Shown: positions 51,720 through 61,244, counted from the first letter of the stretch. The stretch is DNA of 64,000 nt from Gilliamella sp. ESL0441 (GCF_019469185.1 NZ_CP048264.1:1674001-1738000), one strand, 5' to 3'. Made by a program: numbers and translations. Notes: generated from the sequence alone by a model not told the origin.

Positions 51720-52412
51720 CTATTTATTTTTAAAGTTTTTATTTTTACAAACCAATTTAAGACCGCCATTTTCGAACTGACATTTTATTTCATCCAGCAA
51801 ATTAAACTTTCCTTTGTTATTAATTTTGTAATGCTGCCACAAAGTCGCAGACGCACCTTCTTCATCTAAAATATGTTCAAGTAGCCAAACATTTAATTGT
51901 TTATCGATGAAAAAATCTAATGTCACTTGAATCATATCACCCCCATGATCTTCATTAGAATAAACAATAAGTTGATTTATTATTTTGCTCGATGATTCGA
52001 TAAACATCGTAATAATAAACTTGGTGGGTGAAATTGCACATTCACCTTCAAGCTGTTTTTCTTCAATTAGACAAATATCTGTATCGGTCGTTTTTTTTAA
52101 ATAAATATTAAATTGATTGGATTGATATAAATAGACAATTTTATTTTTTTGTAGTTCTTCAAATATATTCCTAACATTCTGAGTTGAAGGAAAGGTCGAT
52201 AATTTGCATCTTTTATGATAATCTTCCCTAGCTTTATCAGAAAAATAATCTTCAATCCAACAATTATCGTTAATATCCTTAACCAGCTTCTTATTAATAA
52301 TTTGAGGTTTTCCCACAGGTAATAAATTAGTATGAGTTAAAGCGTTTAATGAATGTGAACAAGCTAAAATAGGTATAAATAATAAACCATAAAATAAAGA
52401 TTTTATCTGCAT
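51720..52412 (-). CDS. Immunity-like lipoprotein (230 residues)
   Basis: Signal with lipobox ILAC-S (Cys near residue 18). The mature part has INKKLVKDINDNCWIEDYF, a second Cys in YHKRCKLSTF and the end motif LWQHYKINNKGKFNLLDEI. Together these define the family of this run. Its ATG overlaps the stop of a tip remnant (TAATG), a typical toxin/immunity junction. A truncated copy is at 47969-48178. Confidence 0.7.
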   Translation of the reverse strand: MQIKSLFYGLLFIPILACSHSLNALTHTNLLPVGKPQIINKKLVKDINDNCWIEDYFSDKAREDYHKRCKLSTFPSTQNVRNIFEELQKNKIVYLYQSNQFNIYLKKTTDTDICLIEEKQLEGECAISPTKFIITMFIESSSKIINQLIVYSNEDHGGDMIQVTLDFFIDKQLNVWLLEHILDEEGASATLWQHYKINNKGKFNLLDEIKCQFENGGLKLVCKNKNFKNK

Positions 52413-52498
52413 TATAAATAGACCTCAGCTATTTCGTATTGAAATTTATCAAAGTGCATATGATTATTGTGTAAATTAGTACCATTTTTTCCGCCAAG
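52210..52498 (-). repeat. 289-bp direct repeat (copy 1; copy 2 at 47973-48261)
   Basis: The sequence runs from within the 230-residue immunity gene across its start into the effector tip remnant. The second copy is in the same orientation and has the same length, with only scattered differences. The repeat can mediate deletion or duplication of the genes between. Confidence 0.85.
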
Positions 52499-52551
52499 AG
52501 TGATTAATTTTTTATAGTGAGGAATATACGGTATAAATTTTTCCTTTGATT
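52412..52551 (-). pseudogene. Remnant of an effector C-terminus
   Basis: A frame without start codon encodes about 45 residues, including GGKNGTNLHNNHMHFDKF, and stops at TAA overlapping the start of the immunity gene. HNNHMHF repeats the HxH pattern of the full effector end (HDSHLHS). The upstream H-x6-D part is lost, so it is a third tip, degraded. Confidence 0.65.
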
Positions 52552-52594
52552 AAGTTATTAACAATAAAGCTAAAACCAAAAGTTTTGTTGTAAA

Positions 52595-53254
52595 TTAGTT
52601 GCATATATTTTTACCCAGTTTATTATCAAAATGACACTCAAATGAATCCTCTAATTTAAATTTTCCATTATTATTTATTGAATATTTTTTCCAAAAATTA
52701 ACTAATGGTCCATATTCATCAGCACCATAATTTAAAACGTATATAAAATTATCTATATAATATTTTTGGTACTCTACATAAAAACCATCATAGTCATTTT
52801 TTTTATAATAAATAGTAAGATTGTCTTGTATTTCATCATTGATTTTTGTAAAAAGCTTTATTTCTTCAATAGTTACACTGTCTAAGCTTTTAGGATCAAT
52901 TTCTTTCATCTTTTCAAAATAAATATTAATTCCATTTATTGAATGCAAATACACTTTTTCTCTTAATTTCATTTGACTAATCATTTCATCAAAATCATAT
53001 GTCATCTTCGATAATACGCATCTCTCTCTGCGTTCATTTATTTCTTTTTCTGTCGCACTAAAAGAGTGTTTAATCTTACAAGAATCATCTATTTTTTTTG
53101 CAAATTTTTTAATTGATATATGCTCATCTCCCTGATATTTTTCTAATACTTTACTTAGCTGTTTAGAATAGATATCATTATCCTTTGTTTTAGCATCCAC
53201 CGAATTTAAAATAAGACAAGTAAAAAAGAAAATTATAGTTAAATTAAATCTCAT
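52595..53254 (-). CDS. Exported immunity-like protein next to the full-length effector (219 residues)
   Basis: Signal peptide MRFNLTIIFFFTCLILNSVDA. The family pattern follows: IKKFAKKIDDSC, second Cys in RRERCVLSKM and the terminal FWKKYSINNNGKFKL. It begins 37 bases after the effector stop and is therefore the probable cognate immunity protein, guarding periplasmic peptidoglycan. No experiment is implied. Confidence 0.7.
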   Translation of the reverse strand: MRFNLTIIFFFTCLILNSVDAKTKDNDIYSKQLSKVLEKYQGDEHISIKKFAKKIDDSCKIKHSFSATEKEINERRERCVLSKMTYDFDEMISQMKLREKVYLHSINGINIYFEKMKEIDPKSLDSVTIEEIKLFTKINDEIQDNLTIYYKKNDYDGFYVEYQKYYIDNFIYVLNYGADEYGPLVNFWKKYSINNNGKFKLEDSFECHFDNKLGKNICN

Positions 53255-53291
53255 AAATTGTATCCTTATATAATAGTTTCTATTCTTATAA

Positions 53292-56200
53292 TCAAATAGT
53301 TATTATCTTCACTTGTGTTTCATCAAAATCACCGGAATGTAAATGAGAATCATGAAGTTCATTATGATGTTCTGCATTAGATAATTTCTTACAATATTGA
53401 TTTATACCTATCAATCTTTTTATAAAATGAAATTTAGCCATAGCATCTATAATTTTCTGATCTTTATCTACATTTTGAATATAAGTCGTATCCACACTAG
53501 TTCCATTAACATGTTCAGAACTTGGAAAGCAAGAAGCTTCGTAAAAGCAACTTCCTGTCGTTATCAATTCAAAACCGACCTCAGCTAGAGCGCCTATAAA
53601 TCCAGCTAAAGGAGCTGGTCCTGTATATCGCCTTTTAGTATTACTGAATTGATATTTAATTATAATGTTATCTTTCACATAATTAATCTCATCAGGCATT
53701 CGAACTATTTCAATTTCTTCATCTAACGCTACATACTTTCGCCACATATTACCTTCTTTTTGAGAATGCCACCCATACTCAGCAATATCGCCATTCTTAT
53801 ATTTAACTCTTTTCTGGGTGTTTCCTTCATTAACGTTCTCTTTATACTCAAGAATATCTTTATCTTTTCGATTTGGTGCAGTTAACATTCTCACACCATT
53901 TTTTTTCTTTTTCGTTGTATGCCAATCGACTATACATACTTCATGCTTGTTATTATCTTTATCATGATAGACATATTTATATTTTCGCTCAAAACCAGGG
54001 AGTATGTTTTCAGGTATATGCTTTTCGATTTTTCCATCTTGATAGATATGATATGTCACAATTCCCGCTCCAGAAAAATAATCCACCATTGCCACAGGGT
54101 GAATAAACCAGGCTTTGCCGTCTTTTGATAGATTAGTTAGTGTCGGTGCATCATTGTTAGTATTGGTTGATTGTGAGGCTTGTTTGTCGGCTACGTCTTT
54201 CCACCATAACGAGGGTTTTATTCGTTTCTTTTTTTCAATTTGCCAGACTCTTTTAATATATTCAAGCTCTTCGTCTACTTTATCGAATGCAAATTTTCTT
54301 AGATATTCTTTATCTATACCCAAGCCATCTAACAGTTTAGACATAAATTCTTTCTTTTCATCTTTTTCTTCTTCAAACAGCTCATCTATCTCATTCCACT
54401 TTGTTAGCGCTTCATCCGCATACCATTCACTTTCATATTTAACTAACAGATGCCCTATACGCTCTGCTGTCCAGCTTCTGCGTAAACCTTCTTTTAAATA
54501 ATCTTCTGTAAAAGATGGCGGTGTTTTTTTACGCTGGGTTGAATAACGCAATGTACCCACTAAGATTTGATGTAACTCTTTCATTGCCGGGCTGTAATCT
54601 TCAAAATCAAGTTTAGCCATTTTATTCTTGACAATTTTAGCCGATAATTGACCAACCTTAGATTTTTCTTCTACGGTGTTGAATCCTGACCAATGCCATG
54701 GGGTAACAAGTTTTATATGTTCTTGTACACCATTTTTCGTATTCACCCATCCTTGTATCGGTATGCCTTCTTTGTTCCCTGCCTGAATATATCGCCAAAT
54801 TGTATCCGGGTCGTCATCATTTACCGCAATAAAACTTTCATCCGATTGGGAGTTAAGCGAGATTGTTCGCTCAAAATAAACCGTGTTATATTGTTTTGGT
54901 TCGGGTAACCCATCCAAGGATAATGGAAAATCATTCCAATAATTTATTGTGCTATTTAATTGCCCATCTAGACCTTTAAGGTGAAAAACATCTTTTGATG
55001 CTATCCAGTAATACACGTTTTCAGGACTAAAACGTATTGTAATAGATGTCTTCATATCTTTATTAAGGACTGTACTCGATGCAATAATATCGTTGACAAT
55101 TTCCACTTCATCAGGAATATCGCTTTTGATTAATTGGGGATATTTTTGTTTGTAACTTTCTAACAGATTCTTTTTATCTTCCTGCGTTAAATAGTACTTT
55201 TTACCATCACCTTTTATAATCTCTCCAGTTTTAGTGTCCAGAGAGGGGGTAATTGATAAATTTAACGTATATACTGGTTTGATTTTTACGTAATAACTAT
55301 TGGTAAGACTAATAAATTCTACTCCCAATCCTTTATGTAAAAAACCGGTGGGTTGGGTAGCTTGAATTAATTGGGCATCTTTTTCGACTAAAATAATCGT
55401 TTTTTCATATTCTGGTAAATTGTTCGCTAACGCTTTAGTTTTTTCGATAAAAGCCGGCAAATCATCACAGGTGAATAATTCAATATGCGCTAATTTTAGT
55501 AATTTTTCATCTGACGGGCGTTTCATTGTTGCTAATGCGGCAACTTTAGGTTCATCAAAACTCTGGCTTTGGCTTACATTATGTCCAAGATAACCAATAA
55601 AATCGCCTTTTTTTATTGCAATGGGCTGTTTTAATACAATAACTTCATTAAACTTTTCAGGTTTTAGCACTGTTGAAGTCAGTGATTCTATCTTAACATA
55701 GCCTTTATGAGGTGCGTCCGCACCTCCATTTTCAGCGACTAAGGCAGGTGGAATCGGACACCCCTCAATTTTCCGAATTTTAGCATAGCCATTTTCTTGA
55801 CCGTCAAATTCGAATGTCGCTGTAATTGGCAAATAAGTCAATTTTTGTGTATCATTGGCAGCTTCATAAACGGCAATCCCTTTCACTTCTTTTTCAGGAG
55901 CATCGACCTTGTAATTATCTTCCAGACAAATTTCATAATCTTTATCAGCTTCCGCTTTATTGCCAGTTGGCCGGTCTGTATCGCTCGTTCCTATATCCCC
56001 TTTCCATACATACCCTGAAGTCGATCCTAATTCATTTTTATATTCATTTTTCGTAACCAATATACCCTGTGTTATTGACGTGATTTTATACCATCCAGAC
56101 TTCCCTTTTTTTTGTTCACCTAAACGCACTTTACTACCTTTCAGTAATAATCCAACGACCTTCGAATCCTTACCGTTTTCTCGGATCACACTACCATAAA

Positions 56201-56732
56201 TAGCTCCTGCTTTTTCTTCATTGACTTTGCCTGACTGAACTTGCCAGTAATGCGGATACTTAATTTTATCATCGACAGTTTTCTTTTTCTTTTGCTCATA
56301 ACCATACCAATCAAGCTGATGCATGTATAAACTGTAAATGGTTATCGCTGGTGGGGTTTCGGTTGAAGCACTAATCTCTGGCATTTTTAAATAGTGGCGA
56401 ACTAAGGTAAATCCTGTTGAAAAATAGGCAACTTTTTGAAATTCTTCAACTGGTGCTTCTACCTCGTTATTGTCCTCATAGATAATTTTGGGATAAACAT
56501 CATTTACACGATATGCAATAACTTCACCATTTGCCATACACCGCAGTAAATCATCATTACCGATTTTATTTAATACGTTTTTATCGATATGAATACCACC
56601 ATGCCATAAACTATTTTCACCAAATGGATAAAAGCCACTGCCTGCTTCGGATAAAGCTTTATAGTAAGCATCTTGACTAAGTGTTTTGCTACCTGTGGGA
56701 AAAACAAAATTGGATATTTTCTTTATTGTCAT
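53292..56732 (-). CDS. Putative T6SS cell-wall-targeting effector with two peptidase-like ends
   Basis: The 1146-residue protein has no signal peptide, so export would need T6SS or lysis. The N-terminal 50 residues include FYPFGENSLWHGGIHID (H44, H48), and later IKKGDFIGYLGHNV and LAHIELF, which resemble M23 (LytM) and associated elements. SH3-like stretches lie between (around 200-240 and 340-360). The last 75 residues have H1074-x6-D1081 and H1130-x-H1132, the M15/MepA zinc pattern. It is followed by an exported immunity-like gene, and T6SS baseplate genes lie 4 kb away. The assignment to T6SS is inference. Confidence 0.6.
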   Translation of the reverse strand: MTIKKISNFVFPTGSKTLSQDAYYKALSEAGSGFYPFGENSLWHGGIHIDKNVLNKIGNDDLLRCMANGEVIAYRVNDVYPKIIYEDNNEVEAPVEEFQKVAYFSTGFTLVRHYLKMPEISASTETPPAITIYSLYMHQLDWYGYEQKKKKTVDDKIKYPHYWQVQSGKVNEEKAGAIYGSVIRENGKDSKVVGLLLKGSKVRLGEQKKGKSGWYKITSITQGILVTKNEYKNELGSTSGYVWKGDIGTSDTDRPTGNKAEADKDYEICLEDNYKVDAPEKEVKGIAVYEAANDTQKLTYLPITATFEFDGQENGYAKIRKIEGCPIPPALVAENGGADAPHKGYVKIESLTSTVLKPEKFNEVIVLKQPIAIKKGDFIGYLGHNVSQSQSFDEPKVAALATMKRPSDEKLLKLAHIELFTCDDLPAFIEKTKALANNLPEYEKTIILVEKDAQLIQATQPTGFLHKGLGVEFISLTNSYYVKIKPVYTLNLSITPSLDTKTGEIIKGDGKKYYLTQEDKKNLLESYKQKYPQLIKSDIPDEVEIVNDIIASSTVLNKDMKTSITIRFSPENVYYWIASKDVFHLKGLDGQLNSTINYWNDFPLSLDGLPEPKQYNTVYFERTISLNSQSDESFIAVNDDDPDTIWRYIQAGNKEGIPIQGWVNTKNGVQEHIKLVTPWHWSGFNTVEEKSKVGQLSAKIVKNKMAKLDFEDYSPAMKELHQILVGTLRYSTQRKKTPPSFTEDYLKEGLRRSWTAERIGHLLVKYESEWYADEALTKWNEIDELFEEEKDEKKEFMSKLLDGLGIDKEYLRKFAFDKVDEELEYIKRVWQIEKKKRIKPSLWWKDVADKQASQSTNTNNDAPTLTNLSKDGKAWFIHPVAMVDYFSGAGIVTYHIYQDGKIEKHIPENILPGFERKYKYVYHDKDNNKHEVCIVDWHTTKKKKNGVRMLTAPNRKDKDILEYKENVNEGNTQKRVKYKNGDIAEYGWHSQKEGNMWRKYVALDEEIEIVRMPDEINYVKDNIIIKYQFSNTKRRYTGPAPLAGFIGALAEVGFELITTGSCFYEASCFPSSEHVNGTSVDTTYIQNVDKDQKIIDAMAKFHFIKRLIGINQYCKKLSNAEHHNELHDSHLHSGDFDETQVKIITI

Positions 56733-56832
56733 TTTTATTTCCTTAACTAATTAATCCGAAAAACTTTTTGAATTAAAAGTCATGTGTTTTCGAAGTAATA
56801 GTTCGAGTTCTTTGTTACTATTAGTCAATTTA

Positions 56833-57029
56833 GCCGATAAGCAGCCATCTCTAATAAATCCTGAGCATGCCCATAAACCCGATCTTTATTTACATCAACC
56901 ATTAAAACTTCTTCACAAATACCACGATTAACTCAGGTATAAGCCACAGTGGAACCCACATTCCCTACTCCAATAATCATGAATTCACGTCGTTTCTCAA
57001 TAAACGCCAGTTTTTTGAAAAATAAATTT
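56833..57029 (-). pseudogene. Degraded copy of the 5' end of the ldh-family gene
   Basis: About 88% identical, by hand count over 176 bases, to 43459-43634 with further similarity to 43655, in the same orientation. It covers about the first 55 codons and the ribosome-site area. The ATG has become GAG, so it is not expressed. It lies between the effector gene and the autotransporter and marks the right edge of the accessory block. The rest of 56733-57204 is AT-rich promoter DNA. Confidence 0.9.
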
Positions 57030-57204
57030 AGGAGAATTATTAGATAACTCATTAATTATATTTCTATATTTTAAGAAACAGTTCAAATATAAAACAGAAA
57101 TTTTACATTGTAAAGATAAATTGTTTAATGTTATTGATTGTATTTTTTGTGATCAAACGATCTATTTGATAAAATATTTACGATTTTTTTACAAGGAGAT
57201 AACA

Positions 57205-59844
57205 ATGAAAACTAAAATAATATTAGGATTAAGTTTGATTGTACCGTTACCTGGTACAGCATTAAATTTAGAAGGAAATAAAACATATGATAATGAGGTA
57301 AACATTAATTTTGATGAAAATGGAATAAATATAGAAAGAAATAGTGAAACCACATTTAATAAAGATGTGACGATTAATTCAAAAAAAGAAAAAAATCCCT
57401 CATTAATTCAAAATATTGGATTATTATCAAATATTGGTAATCAAGGAAATTCTGCAACCACGCAATTCAATGGTAATCTCACGATCAATATGGATTTTGA
57501 TGATACCCGCAATCAGGCAATTGGCATTTTTGGTGGCGATACTGTAACCGTTAACGGAACAACAACATTATCAACCACAGAAAATATATTTGGCCCCTCT
57601 ATAGCAATTCAGGTCAGTCAAGAAGGTAAGCTACTTCTAAATGGTTCATCCACTATAAAAGGCGTGATAGGTAGTCACTCAAAAGGCCTTTTCGAGACAA
57701 AAAAACATACGGACATCATAGGTAGTATTCTGGCATTCGATTCTGGAGCGATAAAATTACATGAATCTTCAGATATTACCGGTGAGGTTTACGCATCTGA
57801 ATCTGGAGTCATCGAATTACATGGTTCATCAAAAATAAAAGGAGAACTCATCTCAGATGATTTTGGCATTATAAAAACGTTTGATTATTTCAGCATTAAT
57901 GGGGATATTACTGCGTCTAATTCAGGTCAAATTGATTTAAATAGCAATTCAAACATAAACGGGAATATTATGATTAGTGAATTAGGCAAGATAAATATTC
58001 AAAAGGAAACGAACTTTAAAGGTAACATCCTTATTAATGATTCTGGTGAATTAAATATTCGAGATAAAATCAGCATCGAGGGTGATATTTCCGTCGCTAA
58101 ACACGCTAACTTAACTATGGAAAAAGATTCAACAATTAGAGGCAATATTATTAATTCTGAATCTGGAATTATTAACATTAGAGGGGATTCTAACGTTACA
58201 GGTAATATTTTTAATTCTTATTCTGGAACTATTGATATTAAAGGTAATTCTAACATTACAGGTAATATTTTAAATTCCAATTCTGGAACTATTGATATTA
58301 AAGGTGATTCTAACATTACAGGTAATATCAATGTTGATCAAAAAGCAAAATTAAACATCAGTGGAAAGTCTTTAATCAATGGAGACATTTTTGCACAAGG
58401 TAATGGTCAAGTTAACTTAGATTTAAGTTCTGGTTCAAAACTCCTAGGTACAGTTAAATCATCTAGACAAGATGACAGTCATATAGCAATCAATTTGGCT
58501 GACAATGCGTCTTGGGAAATTACACAAGCACAATCTTATGTAAACACTTTATCTGGTTCTGGAAATATAAAGTTTACCAATGATCTTAGCAACAATTCCT
58601 ATGGTAACCTAATGATTGATAATTTATCCGGTAATCATAATTTTGTACTACGTATGAATAATTTGGTTCGGTTAGATAGATTGAGCTCAATAACAGCAGC
58701 GCAACAAAACGATAAAATCATCATTTTAAAATCTGCTGAAGGAAATCATAAGTTAAATATCAATAATGATGGTTCAACCCAAACCGCAGGAAATGAGAAA
58801 ATAACTTTAATTGAAATGAAAGACAATGCCAAGAATACAGCAAAATTCACTCTCGAAAAACCGATTGAATTAGGAGGTTATATTTTTAAAGATTTAAATC
58901 AGCAGGGAAATAATTGGGTATTAACAAGTTCACCTAAATCTAACATTAGTACGACGGCTAATGCAAGTGTAGGCTTTTTTAATAGTAATTATCTAATGAG
59001 CTACATTGAAAATCAGACTTTATTGAAACGTTTAGGTGATATGCGTAATAGTGGTAATGTTGGTGATGTTTGGTTACGTGGTTTTACAGGTAAACTAGAC
59101 TCATTTTCAGGTAAAAAACTCAGTAAATTTGATATGAACTATCATGGCTTTCAATTTGGTATTGATAAACAATTATCAGAAAGTTCACCTTTTGTTATTG
59201 GTGCGTTTGTAGGACAAACTTATGGAAATCCGGATTATAACAAGGGTGACGGTTCTTTAAAATCGTTCAATACTGGTTTATATGCTACTTATTTAAACAA
59301 TAGTGGCTGGTATATTGACAGTGTTGCTAAATATGCACGAGTCAAAAATCAATTTAAAGTAAAAGATACTGCTAATGACCGTGTTCACGGAAATAGTCAT
59401 ACTAATGGGTTAAGTTTATCTCTTGAAACGGGTAAAAAATTAAATTTCAATAATTATTACTTTGAACCTCAATTACAACTATCTTATAGTCGTCAAAATG
59501 GTACCACTTTTAATGCCACAAATGGACTCAAAGTCAATCTAGGTGATTATAATTCATTACTAGGTCGCACCTCTGCATTAGTTGGTTATCAAATCAATTC
59601 TGAAAATAGCGCAATAAATATCTATGCTAAAACGGGATTTGTACGAGAGTTTAGTGGTGATACTTTCTACAAACTTAATAATAATAAAGAAAGTCATTCA
59701 TTCAAAGGTAATTGGTGGAACAATGGCCTAGGTATAAATACACAAATCAATAAAACACATAATTTTTATCTTGATTTAGAAAGTTCAACCGGTAATCGTT
59801 TTGACTTAATACAAGCAAATGGTGGGTATCGTTACTCATTCTAA
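57205..59844 (+). CDS. Type V autotransporter (outer-membrane beta-barrel, beta-helix passenger)
   Basis: The 879-residue protein starts at ATG 57205 with AAGGAG seven bases upstream. An upstream frame to 57121 is not needed. A signal peptide (MKTKIILGLSLIVPLPGTA) is followed by a long, Asn/Ser/Ile-rich passenger (about 25-600) with repeats of ITGNI-N-S-SGTIDIKG type, predicted to be a beta-helix. The C-terminal about 270 residues form the autotransporter barrel, ending YRYSF. Such proteins are surface adhesins or enzymes; this passenger has no catalytic motif I recognise, so an adhesive role is possible. Confidence 0.88.
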   Translation: MKTKIILGLSLIVPLPGTALNLEGNKTYDNEVNINFDENGINIERNSETTFNKDVTINSKKEKNPSLIQNIGLLSNIGNQGNSATTQFNGNLTINMDFDDTRNQAIGIFGGDTVTVNGTTTLSTTENIFGPSIAIQVSQEGKLLLNGSSTIKGVIGSHSKGLFETKKHTDIIGSILAFDSGAIKLHESSDITGEVYASESGVIELHGSSKIKGELISDDFGIIKTFDYFSINGDITASNSGQIDLNSNSNINGNIMISELGKINIQKETNFKGNILINDSGELNIRDKISIEGDISVAKHANLTMEKDSTIRGNIINSESGIINIRGDSNVTGNIFNSYSGTIDIKGNSNITGNILNSNSGTIDIKGDSNITGNINVDQKAKLNISGKSLINGDIFAQGNGQVNLDLSSGSKLLGTVKSSRQDDSHIAINLADNASWEITQAQSYVNTLSGSGNIKFTNDLSNNSYGNLMIDNLSGNHNFVLRMNNLVRLDRLSSITAAQQNDKIIILKSAEGNHKLNINNDGSTQTAGNEKITLIEMKDNAKNTAKFTLEKPIELGGYIFKDLNQQGNNWVLTSSPKSNISTTANASVGFFNSNYLMSYIENQTLLKRLGDMRNSGNVGDVWLRGFTGKLDSFSGKKLSKFDMNYHGFQFGIDKQLSESSPFVIGAFVGQTYGNPDYNKGDGSLKSFNTGLYATYLNNSGWYIDSVAKYARVKNQFKVKDTANDRVHGNSHTNGLSLSLETGKKLNFNNYYFEPQLQLSYSRQNGTTFNATNGLKVNLGDYNSLLGRTSALVGYQINSENSAINIYAKTGFVREFSGDTFYKLNNNKESHSFKGNWWNNGLGINTQINKTHNFYLDLESSTGNRFDLIQANGGYRYSF
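58141..58320 (+). repeat. Three tandem 60-bp repeats in the autotransporter passenger
   Basis: 58141-58200, 58201-58260 and 58261-58320 are near-identical 60-base units, each encoding 20 residues with NI-NS-SGTIDIKG-SN-TG. The second and third units are almost the same. Slippage or recombination would change the number of turns in the beta-helix without a frameshift. Confidence 0.9.
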
Positions 59845-59880
59845 TGTCTAAAAAGATGAATATAATTTAAACGGCATTAT

Positions 59881-59911
59881 AAAATCACATTTCCTAAGGT
59901 AATGTGATTTT
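59881..59911 (+). terminator. Terminator of the autotransporter gene
   Basis: AAATCACATT and AATGTGATTT form a 10-bp stem with a nine-base loop, followed by Ts. It lies 37 bases after the stop. Confidence 0.82.
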
Positions 59912-60289
59912 TACCTTTTAAGTCAATAATATTAGCAGATTATTACTGGAAGAGCTTCGAAAATAAATCCTTTCACTGACAAGTTTTTTATATCATTATC
60001 CTAGTTTAATTTTTCGCAAAATTTCAAAAAAACGACTCAAATGTGTACTTAATCAGTTTTTCGTTATACATTGAAGCTCTCATTTACTTGTTTGGACAAG
60101 CTGAGACTTTATTTTAAGAATAATAAATAATCTAAACTTAAATTCACTCTCAATGCTTATCTAATTTCGGTGAGAATCTCCTGATTTTGCTTTTTTTTAA
60201 TTTCATTTTTATCTTTATACACTTCTTAATAACAAGTATAGAATTGCAGATAATTAATCCATTAATTATTTAATATAACATTAAATAGA
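59912..60289. other. Intergenic region between autotransporter and tssE, no gene seen
   Basis: About 380 AT-rich bases with T runs and no frame of note. It holds the 3' ends of two converging transcripts. No repeat or RNA gene is convincing. Confidence 0.5.
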
Positions 60290-60718
60290 TTAGTAACGAT
60301 TAGAAGATTTTCTTGCATATTTTAAGCGAGCTTTCCCATTAGGCATAAAATAGGTACCATATTTAACTAATCCGCCTTCTTTTAAATAACAAGTTAATTC
60401 ATAACCAAATACCATTGAATCATTAATTTTCTCATCAATTTTGATGTTAATCGATGAAAGTCTAGGTTCATAAGTAAGTAATGTTTTCTCAATTGCTCTC
60501 ATTAGAATATACGCTGAAGAGGGTAAAGTTCGAAATACGGTTGACATATCAGGTAAACCGAAATCAGACAAATGATTAACCGCTCCAGCTCGACTATTCA
60601 AAATTCGCTCAATATTGTCCATTACACTAATGATCGTTTGCTCATTTTCAGCAACTTCCTCAATTGGTATACCCGATTCAAAATAGCCGTATATTGTCTC
60701 ATATAAAGATGCACTCAT
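60290..60718 (-). CDS. tssE: T6SS baseplate subunit TssE (gp25-like)
   Basis: A 142-residue protein with the gp25-like signature LNSRAGAVNHLSDFGLPDM near residue 40 and a C-terminal YELTCYLKEGG. It is homologous to T4 phage gp25 and belongs to the T6SS baseplate wedge with TssF, TssG and TssK. It is the last gene of the cluster seen here, 2 bases after tssJ. Confidence 0.9.
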   Translation of the reverse strand: MSASLYETIYGYFESGIPIEEVAENEQTIISVMDNIERILNSRAGAVNHLSDFGLPDMSTVFRTLPSSAYILMRAIEKTLLTYEPRLSSINIKIDEKINDSMVFGYELTCYLKEGGLVKYGTYFMPNGKARLKYARKSSNRY

Positions 60719-60720
60719 TT

Positions 60721-61236
60721 TTATTTTTCGTCCTGCATTTTTAAAGAGTATTTACTTGCTACAACTTCTCGAGGTTTCGAAATATTAAGATCTTTTCGTG
60801 CTAAAGTTATTTTCCAACTACCATTTTTCAGATTAGGCTCTTTAAACAGTCCAATAACACCAACCGCAGTCGCTTTTTTATCTAAAGGTGCATCTATAGA
60901 AATTGATGTGTCTGGTCTTAATATGATTTCTTTAGTCTCAATCAAGGTATCTTTTAAAACATCACTATCTTGATCAACCAATTCTGTATAGCTAGCAGAG
61001 TTAAATTTCTCGGCATTAGTTAACTGATAAACTCTTAGAACAACTGGTGATGAACGACCTTCATCATCTAAATTTAATTCAGATCTTGCTTTAATATCTA
61101 AATAAAGTGTTTTTATCGACCAATTGAATACAGATTGTCCTAATCCTGTCGCGGTATCAGATACACTTTGAGCGATACCACATCCTGTTAACCAGGAAAT
61201 TGATAAAATAACAATTAGTTTTTTGATTATTCTCAT
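60721..61236 (-). CDS. tssJ: T6SS outer-membrane lipoprotein TssJ
   Basis: A lipoprotein of about 171 residues. The lipobox LTGC-G lies near residue 19 and the transthyretin-like fold of TssJ follows (VVLRVYQLTNAEKFNSASY, then LIETKEIILRPDTS). TssJ anchors the TssM/TssL membrane complex to the outer membrane. The start ATG 61236 has GAGG 6 bases upstream; ATG 61242 is an alternative. The tssG stop overlaps the upstream region. Confidence 0.88.
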   Translation of the reverse strand: MRIIKKLIVILSISWLTGCGIAQSVSDTATGLGQSVFNWSIKTLYLDIKARSELNLDDEGRSSPVVLRVYQLTNAEKFNSASYTELVDQDSDVLKDTLIETKEIILRPDTSISIDAPLDKKATAVGVIGLFKEPNLKNGSWKITLARKDLNISKPREVVASKYSLKMQDEK

Positions 61237-61244
61237 TTTCATCC

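Noticed and set aside
53873..56199. Several plus-strand frames inside the effector gene
   Set aside because: Shadow frames opposite a long coding region on the minus strand.
57121..57204. Upstream extension of the autotransporter frame
   Set aside because: The longer start has no ribosome site, while ATG 57205 has AAGGAG and begins a signal peptide.
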